Positions 58,672-64,000 of a stretch of DNA of 64,000 bases are shown here, one piece after another. A model generated the notes under the pieces. That model did no database searches and was not told the DNA's origin. It saw only the letters and a program-made list of their open reading frames with translations. How positions within the stretch are numbered: position 1 is the first letter of the stretch; every line of letters starts with the position of its first letter. The stretch covers positions 1 to 64,000 of the forward strand of contig WHTQ01000004.1 in NCBI GenBank assembly GCA_009377645.1, read 5' to 3'. This DNA is from Micromonosporaceae bacterium (GTDB lineage: Bacteria > Actinomycetota > Actinomycetes > Mycobacteriales > Micromonosporaceae). The position numbers were made by a program, and so were the translations under genes.

Positions 58672-59052
58672 ATGCTCAAGGGATTCAGAGACTTCATCGT
58701 TCGAGGCAACGTGGTTGACCTGGCGGTCGGGTTCGTGATGGGGGTCGCCTTCAGCACGTTGGTGACCCAGTTCACGGTCTCGTTCCTGGACCCGCTGATC
58801 CGGGTGCTCTTCGGAGGCCGGGGCGCCGCCGGCACCTGGACGATCCGGGGCGAGGTGTTCGACTGGGCCGCGTTCCTGAACGCGGTGATCGCCTTCCTGC
58901 TCACCGCGGCCACCCTGTACTTCCTGGTGGTGCTGCCGATGAACAAGCTGGCCGAGCGGCGCCGCCGGGGTGAGCAGCCGGCGGCGGAGGAGCAGGGCGA
59001 GGAGGTCCGGCTGCTCACCGAGATCCGGGACTCGCTGGCCGTCCGCCGCTAG
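58672..59052 (+). CDS. mscL: Large-conductance mechanosensitive channel
   Basis: 126 residues: MLKGFRDFIVRGNVVDLAVGFVMGVAFSTLVTQFTVSFLDPLI (amphipathic helix and TM1), a periplasmic loop, then FDWAAFLNAVIAFLLTAATLYFLVVLPMNKL (TM2) and the cytoplasmic helix VRLLTEIRDSLAVRR. A homopentameric safety valve opened by membrane tension during hypo-osmotic shock. GAGGTGAGGGAGCGGAG precedes the ATG. Confidence 0.95.
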   Translation: MLKGFRDFIVRGNVVDLAVGFVMGVAFSTLVTQFTVSFLDPLIRVLFGGRGAAGTWTIRGEVFDWAAFLNAVIAFLLTAATLYFLVVLPMNKLAERRRRGEQPAAEEQGEEVRLLTEIRDSLAVRR

Positions 59053-59057
59053 CCCCG

Positions 59058-60695
59058 TCAGCCTGCTGGTCCCGGCTCCCGGGCGAGGACCGGCTCACTG
59101 TCGGGCGGCTCACTGCCGGGTGGGGCGCTGTCGGGTGGGGCGCTGTCGGGCGGGGCGTCGCCGGCCTGCCGGAGCTCCCGCTCGGGGATGAAGAACGCCA
59201 GGACGAAGGCGGCCACCGCGAACGGCAGCGCGACCAGGAACACATCGTGCACCGCACTGACCCAGGCGTCCAGGACGACTTCCTTGAGCTGGGGCGGCAG
59301 CGCCTGGATGGCCTGCACGTTGTTGGCCAGATCAGACTCGCCGCCCCGGGCGGACAGGTCCGCGCCGGCCCCCGACTGGGACAGGTAGTGGCCGAGCCGG
59401 TTGGTCAGGACCGCGCCGAAGACGGCGGTGCCGAACGCACCCCCCATGGTCCGGAAGAACGTCACGCTGGAGGTCGCCGAACCCATGTCACGCCGCTCGA
59501 CCGCGTTCTGGACGGCGGTCACCACGATCTGCATGGTGAAGCCGAGGCCGGCGCCGAGCACGAAGATGAACACCGCGATCTGCCAGTACGGTGTGTCGGT
59601 GTCGAGCGTCGTGAGCAGGAGGAAGCCGATCGACGTGACCGCCGCGCCGATGATCGGGTAGATCTTGTAGCGGCCGGTACGGGTCATCAGCTGCCCGGAA
59701 CCGATCGAGGTGGTGAACAGGCCGGCCACCATCGGCACCATTGCGAGCCCGGACGCGGTGGGCGACATGCCCTGCACGACCTGGAAGTAGACCGGCAGGA
59801 AGATGATCCCCCCGAACATCGCCAGGCCCATGATCGCGGTGAAGGTGACGGTCGGCGTGAACACCCGGTTCCGGAACAGCCGGAGCGGGATGATCGGCTC
59901 CTCCGCCCGCGACTCGACCCAGACGAACCCACCGACCAGCGCGACCCCCCCGATGAGCAGGGCGAGCGAGAACGGGTCTGCCCAGCCGAACTCGCCGCCG
60001 GCCCAGGCGGTGTACAGCAGGATCGAGGTCACCGACGCGACGATCACGGCCGCGCCGAGGTAGTCGATCCTGTGATCTCGCCGGACCTTCGGCATCTTCA
60101 GTGCGAGCGAGGTGATCACGAGTGCGGCCAGGCCGATCGGAACGTTGATCCAGAAGATCCACTCCCACCCCGGCCCGTCGGTGAACCAGCCGCCGAGCAG
60201 CGGGCCGCTGACCGTGGAGACACCGAACACCGCACCGAAGTAGCCCTGGTAGCGGCCGCGTTCCCGGGGCGGGATGACGTCCCCGATCACGGACAGCGCC
60301 AACGCCATCAGCCCGCCCGCGCCCAGACCCTGCACGGCCCGGCCACCGATCAGGACCGGCATGTCCTGGGCGAGGGCCGACACCAGCGAGCCCGCGATGA
60401 ACACCACAATGGCCGTCTGGAAGGTCGGGCGCCGCCCGTACAGGTCGGAGATCTTTCCCCACAGCGGAGTCGACGCCGTCGACGTGAGCAGGTAGGCGGT
60501 GACGACCCAGGACAGGTGGTTGAGGCCGCCTAGGTCACTGACGATCCGCGGCAGGGCCGTTCCCACGATGCTCATGTCGAGGGCGGCCAGGAACATGCCC
60601 GCCATCAGTCCGGTGAGCACCACCAGGATCTGCCGATGCGACAGGTAGCCGTGGTCGGCGGTGGTCGACGGCTGGGTGGGGTTGCGGTCGGTCAC
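59058..60695 (-). CDS. DHA2 family (EmrB/QacA) MFS transporter controlled by MarR
   Basis: 545 residues, fourteen helices: LTGLMAGMFLAALDMSIVGTALPRIVSDLGG, WGKISDLYGRRPTFQTAI, GGRAVQGLGAGGLMALALSVIGDVIPPRERGRYQG, VFGVSTVSGPLLGGWFTDGPGWEWIFWINVPIG. The ATG overlaps the stop of the marR gene (ATGA), so exporter and repressor are co-translated. Ends in a 60-bp tandem repeat coding PPDSA/PPGSE units. Likely drug or toxin efflux. Convergent with mscL, 5 bp apart. Confidence 0.9.
   Translation of the reverse strand: MTDRNPTQPSTTADHGYLSHRQILVVLTGLMAGMFLAALDMSIVGTALPRIVSDLGGLNHLSWVVTAYLLTSTASTPLWGKISDLYGRRPTFQTAIVVFIAGSLVSALAQDMPVLIGGRAVQGLGAGGLMALALSVIGDVIPPRERGRYQGYFGAVFGVSTVSGPLLGGWFTDGPGWEWIFWINVPIGLAALVITSLALKMPKVRRDHRIDYLGAAVIVASVTSILLYTAWAGGEFGWADPFSLALLIGGVALVGGFVWVESRAEEPIIPLRLFRNRVFTPTVTFTAIMGLAMFGGIIFLPVYFQVVQGMSPTASGLAMVPMVAGLFTTSIGSGQLMTRTGRYKIYPIIGAAVTSIGFLLLTTLDTDTPYWQIAVFIFVLGAGLGFTMQIVVTAVQNAVERRDMGSATSSVTFFRTMGGAFGTAVFGAVLTNRLGHYLSQSGAGADLSARGGESDLANNVQAIQALPPQLKEVVLDAWVSAVHDVFLVALPFAVAAFVLAFFIPERELRQAGDAPPDSAPPDSAPPGSEPPDSEPVLAREPGPAG
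59098..59157. repeat. Four 15-bp tandem repeats in the exporter tail
   Basis: Units 59098-59112, 59113-59127, 59128-59142 and 59143-59157 differ at one to three bases and code for a Pro/Asp/Ser-rich cytoplasmic tail. Copy number is likely variable. Confidence 0.8.
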
Positions 60696-61183
60696 GAGGC
60701 CTCTCCATTGTCGACTATCGCGCCGAGGTCGTCGGCGAGCCGGTTGAGCAAGGTGGTGAGGGTCGGCAGGTCAGATCCGGGCCAGGCCGTGGTCGCGGCG
60801 CGCAGCACCCGGGAGCGCCGAGCCATGCCCTGCCGCAGGAACTCGATGCCTTCCGGAGTCAGGGTGAGCAGGGTGGCGCGAAGGTCGACGGGATCGGGCT
60901 TGCGGGTGAGCAGGTTGGCCGTCTCGAGGTGACTGACGTGCCGGCTCGCCGTCGAGATGTCGAGCACGAGCGCCTCGGCGAGGGCGGAGATCCGGATCGG
61001 TCCGAGCCGCATGACCGTGCCCAGGCACGCCATCGCCGGATCGGTGCCGTGCAACGACTTGAGCAGCCGGATCAGCCGCACGACCGCGGCCGCCAGCTCG
61101 TCCTCGGGCGTCTCGGGCACCCATCGCAGCGGCGGCTCCGGCCCCCCATCCACGGGTGTCGAGCCCGACCTGGTTACTTGCAT
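60692..61183 (-). CDS. MarR family regulator, autoregulated with the exporter
   Basis: 163 residues from ATG 61183. Winged helix: PAMACLGTVMRLGPIRISALAEALVLDISTASRHVSHLETANLLTRKPDPVDLRATLLTLTPEGIEFL. The promoter is excellent: -35 TTGCAT, 17-nt spacer, -10 GATACT, then 6 nt to the ATG, so the mRNA is leaderless. A palindrome covers the -10 and the start codon. Ligand-released repression of the coupled DHA2 exporter is the expected mode. Confidence 0.88.
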   Translation of the reverse strand: MQVTRSGSTPVDGGPEPPLRWVPETPEDELAAAVVRLIRLLKSLHGTDPAMACLGTVMRLGPIRISALAEALVLDISTASRHVSHLETANLLTRKPDPVDLRATLLTLTPEGIEFLRQGMARRSRVLRAATTAWPGSDLPTLTTLLNRLADDLGAIVDNGEAS

Positions 61184-61218
61184 TAGGCAAGTATCGACAA
61201 AATGGTTGTAGCATGCAA
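61176..61218 (-). promoter_or_regulatory. MarR promoter and operator overlapping the start codon
   Basis: ACTTGC (61176-61181) and GCAAGT (61187-61192) form a 6-bp inverted repeat with spacer ATTAG; on the coding strand its centre includes the ATG. A further GCAAGT half-site at 61215-61220 overlaps the -35 (ATGCAA at 61213-61218 on the + strand); the -10 is at 61190-61195. Confidence 0.7.
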
Positions 61219-61268
61219 GTCAGGTCGACGCCTCGTGACACATCACACACCCGGCTGGGCAGAGCCGG

Positions 61269-62138
61269 TTACCGGATCCGCGGGCGGACCTCGGTGGCCA
61301 CGAACCGCACGAAGGCCTCCGGGTCGGGGTCATGCCGGGTGGGCTGGAGAACCACCGTGTCCGCGCCGGCCTGCGCCCAGCGATGGACCGCCTCCGCCAC
61401 GGCGTCCGCTTCGCCGGCCACCGCCGCGTCCGCAGCCGGGTCTATGCCGGCGTTGCGCCGCTCCGCCTCGATCCGGTCGGCGGCGCCCGGCCCGGTCGCC
61501 GCGAGCAGGTAGCAGACCACCGGGTGCGGCTCGATCCGGCCGCCGGCCGCCCGCCCCTGGTCGATGAGCTCCCGGGCCCGGCGCACCCCATCTGGTGAGG
61601 TCCCCGCCGTGAGGATGGTCCCGTCTGCGAGCTCGCCGGACAGCCGCAGCGTCCGCGGGCCGATCGCACCCACGTACACGGTCGCCGAGGGCGCCGGCCA
61701 TTCGAGCGCGACCCGGTCGAGCGAGACGCCGTCGCCGGCGAGCGTGACCTGCTCGCCCCGCAGCAGCGCACGCAACGTCGAGACGTACGCCCGCAGCAGC
61801 TTCATCGGTGATGGGTGGCGTGCCCCGACCTGCGCCATCCACTCCTGGACGCCGTGGCCGACGCCGACCAGGACCCGACCCGGGAACATCCGGTGCAGTG
61901 TGGACACCTCCATCGCGGTCAGCGCCACGTTCCGTAGCGGCGCCGGGAGCAGGCCCACGCCGATCCGTAGCCGCTCGGTCCACCCCAGCACGGCGGCCGC
62001 GCTGGCGATGCCGCTCTCGAAGAAACAGTCCTCCCACAGCCACAGCTCCTCCAGTCCCGCCTCCTCGGCGGCGCGCGCCACGGGGCGCAGCCGTTCTGGC
62101 GGGAGCTGAGGCAGGAACACCGCGCCCAGTGTCGTCAT
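61269..62138 (-). CDS. LLM class (luciferase-like) flavin or F420-dependent oxidoreductase
   Basis: 289 residues from ATG 62138 (GGGAGGG about 7 nt upstream). TIM-barrel bacterial luciferase fold: LPPERLRPVARAAEEAGLEELWLWEDCFFESGIASAAAVLGWTERLRIGVGLLPAPLRNVALTAMEVSTLHRMFPGRVLVGVGHG, then LRAYVSTLRALLRGE, VYVGAIGPRTLRLSGELADGTIL and ADTVVLQPTRHDPDPEAFVRFV. In actinomycetes many such proteins use F420 rather than FMN; substrate unknown. Same strand as marR, 85 bp upstream of it. Confidence 0.85.
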   Translation of the reverse strand: MTTLGAVFLPQLPPERLRPVARAAEEAGLEELWLWEDCFFESGIASAAAVLGWTERLRIGVGLLPAPLRNVALTAMEVSTLHRMFPGRVLVGVGHGVQEWMAQVGARHPSPMKLLRAYVSTLRALLRGEQVTLAGDGVSLDRVALEWPAPSATVYVGAIGPRTLRLSGELADGTILTAGTSPDGVRRARELIDQGRAAGGRIEPHPVVCYLLAATGPGAADRIEAERRNAGIDPAADAAVAGEADAVAEAVHRWAQAGADTVVLQPTRHDPDPEAFVRFVATEVRPRIR

Positions 62139-62243
62139 CCGCACACCCTCCCAGCGATCGGTCGGGGTCGGGTCAGGTCTGGGAGGTTTCGTGGACGATC
62201 CCACGCAGCGTGGTGTGCCCGGCCTGCAGCCCGGGCACTTTGC

Positions 62244-62288
62244 CTAGTGCTCCTTCGGTTGGTCCGCATACCTCCAGGGAATACTCAT
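62244..62288 (-). CDS. Possible 14-residue ORF across element copy 2
   Basis: On the minus strand ATG 62288 opens MSIPWRYADQPKEH then TAG, 106 bp before the LLM start. The minus strand of element copy 1 also begins MSIP (ATG 44397), because the element contains the same bases there. I see no good ribosome site, and at copy 1 no gene follows on that strand, so coding is doubtful. Confidence 0.2.
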   Translation of the reverse strand: MSIPWRYADQPKEH

Positions 62289-62301
62289 ACCCCACAGGTA
62301 T
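62268..62301. repeat. Copy 2 of the duplicated 32-34 bp element
   Basis: Reads ATACC, TCCAGG, GAATACTCATACC, CC, ACAGGTAT. Inner inverted repeat ATACC (62287-62291) / GGTAT (62297-62301). Lies 130 bp upstream of the LLM gene and 25 bp past the end of the preceding unknown gene on the same strand. Confidence 0.6.
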
Positions 62302-62325
62302 CTGGTACGGCCAGGTGGGGACACC

Positions 62326-63819
62326 TCACCCAGCTGGGCGAGGGACGGCGAGCTGGTGGATGATCTCGTGGTCAGGGGTACCGGCGTCGGCGCGCCGGCG
62401 GGCCTCGCGCCACACCTGCGGCGGATCGTCGTGCCAGAGCTGCTCGCAGACCCGTACCGCGGCGGCCAGGAACTCGGCACCGCTGGCACCGTCCCGCGGC
62501 TCGCAGTCGCGGAACTCGTGCTCCACCAGCGTGCGCCGCGCCGCCGGGTCGGCGACGTCCAGCCGTCGCAGCTGGCGGTCGTCGCTGGGCAGGGGCACCG
62601 CCAGCAGCCGCCGCTGCAGGGCTTCGGCCAGCACCGCCGCGTCGGTGGTGGTGGCCGACAGGTCGGCCAGGTAGCCGCGCAGCCGGGAGTTGTCCGGGTC
62701 GTCGTACGCCGCATCGAAGCCGGCCAGCACCTGCGGCAGCCGCTCCCGCAGGGCGGCCTGGGCCGGTTCCGGCAGGCCTTGCCGCTGCGCCGCCCAGGCG
62801 GTCCAGGCGGTCACCGCGGCCGGCAGCCCCCGCCGCTGCTCGGCGGTCAGCGCGAAGCTGTTCGGCACGTACGACAGCAGCAGGTGGGGCAGCTTCAGCG
62901 GGCCGATCCGGGCGGGCGGGTCGCCGGGCACCGACGCGCTGTACCCGGCGACCACCTCCGCCCAGAACCGGGCGGTCTTCTCGTCCCCGGCCTCGGCCGC
63001 GTACGGGCTGGCCAGGAACTCCGCCACCGCGGCCGCCCGGTCCGCGGCCTGGTAGCCGGGTGGCGCCGGCCGGTCCGCGGCCGGCAGCCGGCGCAGCCGG
63101 GCGCGGGCCACCGGCAGGCCGAGCAGCAGCGGGTCGGCCGGTTCGCCGGTCGCGGCGTCCAGATCCACGTCCAGATCCGGGTCCGGGTCGTGGGCCAGCG
63201 CCGGCGCCAACCGCGCCCGGGCGTCCGCCAGCTCGATCGGTTCGGTACGCAGCAACGGGTCCCCGCCCGGGTCCAGCGCCGCTGGCACCTGGTCCACATC
63301 GGTGAGCACCCCCACCCGCAGCACCGCCGGATGCCGGCACCGGTCGACCTGCACCACCACCGCGTGCGCGGCCGGCCCGTACCAGAAGGTCATCGCGACC
63401 GTCTCGGCGTCCCCGAACACGTCGAAGCTGCGCCATGCCTCGCCCGGCCGGGCCCGGCCGATCAGCTCCGCCCACTCCGGCGGGTAGTGCCCGGCGGCGG
63501 TCACCTGACCGAGCGCGGCGACCGCGACCCGCCGCTGGTGCGGCGGCACCACCGCGACCAGCCCGCGCAGCAGCGCCGCCGACTCCGGGGACGGCTGCTC
63601 ACCGGCGACCTCGCACAGCGCATCGACGAACAGCTCGCCCAGCTCCGGCCCGACCCCTTCCCGGTGCGGCAGCGCCAGCACCGCCGCGGCCAGCAACTCA
63701 GCCTCCAGCGCATCGGTGGCCGTCAGCATCCGGGCGCCGAAGCTGGCCACCAGGTCGGCGGCGGCCGGGTGGGCACCGGCGCGGGCGGCGGCCCGGCGGA
63801 CGCGGTGCTTGGCGCTCAT
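62326..63819 (-). CDS. Conserved unknown cytoplasmic protein
   Basis: 497 residues from ATG 63819, with TACGAT 7 nt upstream (leaderless; the earlier ATG 63828 lies in that hexamer). Basic N-terminus (SAKHRVRRAAARAG), mostly helical, with LPHREGVGPELGELFVDALCEVAG, PPEWAELIGRARPGEAWRSFDVFGDAETVAMTFWYGPAAHAVVVQVDRCRHPAVLRVGVLTD and KLPHLLLSYVPNSFALTAEQR. No signal, membrane segment or catalytic motif recognised. Possibly a conserved actinobacterial family near rnd. Confidence 0.55.
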   Translation of the reverse strand: MSAKHRVRRAAARAGAHPAAADLVASFGARMLTATDALEAELLAAAVLALPHREGVGPELGELFVDALCEVAGEQPSPESAALLRGLVAVVPPHQRRVAVAALGQVTAAGHYPPEWAELIGRARPGEAWRSFDVFGDAETVAMTFWYGPAAHAVVVQVDRCRHPAVLRVGVLTDVDQVPAALDPGGDPLLRTEPIELADARARLAPALAHDPDPDLDVDLDAATGEPADPLLLGLPVARARLRRLPAADRPAPPGYQAADRAAAVAEFLASPYAAEAGDEKTARFWAEVVAGYSASVPGDPPARIGPLKLPHLLLSYVPNSFALTAEQRRGLPAAVTAWTAWAAQRQGLPEPAQAALRERLPQVLAGFDAAYDDPDNSRLRGYLADLSATTTDAAVLAEALQRRLLAVPLPSDDRQLRRLDVADPAARRTLVEHEFRDCEPRDGASGAEFLAAAVRVCEQLWHDDPPQVWREARRRADAGTPDHEIIHQLAVPRPAG

Positions 63820-63851
63820 CCGGCCCATCGTACGGGCACCGGGTCGGCGGC

Positions 63852-64000
63852 TCAGGTCTCGGTCGCGGCGCTGAGTGCGGCGGCCAGCTCGCCGGCGAGC
63901 AGGGCGGTCTGCCAGCCGCGTGCCCCGAAGCCGGCCAGCACCTGGGTCACCGACTCGGTGCTGGCCGGCTCGGGCGGGTCCCAGGCCAGGCGCCGCACGT
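63852..64000 (-). CDS. rnd: Ribonuclease D (HRDC type), C-terminal end only
   Basis: The last 49 codons are seen: RRLAWDPPEPASTESVTQVLAGFGARGWQTALLAGELAAAL. The pattern RLxWxPP, then LxxxGARxWQ, matches the C-terminus of actinobacterial HRDC-containing RNase D, a 3'-5' exonuclease that trims tRNA and other stable RNA. The catalytic domain lies beyond the right edge, so the call rests on this tail alone. Confidence 0.55.
   Translation of the reverse strand, partial: VRRLAWDPPEPASTESVTQVLAGFGARGWQTALLAGELAAALSAATET

Noticed and set aside
1-64000. CRISPR arrays, insertion sequences, tRNA or rRNA genes, biosynthetic gene clusters
   Set aside because: No regularly spaced repeats, transposase motifs, RNA gene signatures or PKS/NRPS domains were seen; isolated enzymes such as ArgJ, ABM and the acyl-CoA dehydrogenase-like protein do not form a cluster.

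Overview
The window is very GC-rich, has NNG/NNC-biased codons, many GTG starts, many leaderless-type promoters (a TANNNT-like hexamer 5-7 nt before the start codon) and a typically actinobacterial gene set: an F420-dependent oxidoreductase, a four-gene roadblock conservon, GlnE, a DUF6458 protein, a Lys/Ala-rich histone-like protein and an HRDC-type RNase D. It is best read as a chromosomal segment of a filamentous actinomycete, perhaps Micromonosporaceae; the family is inferred from gene content, not from a marker gene. I see no rRNA, tRNA, CRISPR array, intact insertion sequence, phage or biosynthetic megasynthase.

Layout. 1-1.5 kb: end of an F420:NADP oxidoreductase, DUF6458, histone-like protein. 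1.9-7.2 kb (minus): a tightly overlapped six-gene molybdenum operon, modA-modB-modC-methyltransferase-mosB-mosA, joining high-affinity molybdate import to a two-subunit molybdenum storage protein. 7.3-13.7 kb: 6-phosphogluconolactonase, secreted 5'-nucleotidase, VOC protein, a 26-residue ORF coupled to an orphan AAA ATPase, a DUF899 protein and a lipoprotein. 13.8-15.0 kb: decayed genes (ABC ATPase/DesR remnants and a split aminoglycoside kinase). 15.5-20.5 kb: an acyl-CoA dehydrogenase-like protein lacking the usual catalytic Glu, then the conservon (kinase, roadblock, DUF742, GTPase) plus a GAF protein. 21.1-22.4 kb: a dedA gene and a dihydroorotase-like gene joined by a deletion. 22.6-28.0 kb: glutamine amidotransferase, glnE, membrane protein. 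28.0-30.6 kb: penicillin acylase family enzyme.

30.7-31.4 kb: more gene remnants, then a 27-bp perfect palindrome upstream of a 17-codon ORF and an XRE/TPR regulator. 33.4-37.7 kb: metE, a divergent LysR regulator, a DMT exporter. 37.8-41.8 kb: an argJ homologue, an OmpR-type two-component system and a divergent secreted protein. 41.9-49.2 kb: TauE/SafE permease, zinc alcohol dehydrogenase, DUF2199, ABM monooxygenase, two unknown proteins, a Cys-rich pentapeptide-repeat protein coupled to a ClpP-like protein without the Ser/His catalytic residues, and an aldo/keto reductase. 49.3-53.8 kb: beta-propeller protein, second OmpR-type system, unknown protein with a YxxxD motif. 53.8-64 kb: fatty-acid beta-oxidation pair (fadB, fadA), two DHA2 drug exporters, mscL, a MarR regulator with a palindrome over its own start codon, an LLM oxidoreductase, an unknown protein and the end of RNase D.

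The most notable system is the molybdate import/storage operon with an embedded methyltransferase. Next are a 32-34 bp element present in two copies 18 kb apart, the 27-bp palindrome, the inactive-looking ClpP/pentapeptide pair, and four regions of collapsed genes. Coordinates of starts are my choice from ribosome binding sites, overlaps or leaderless promoters; no database search was possible.
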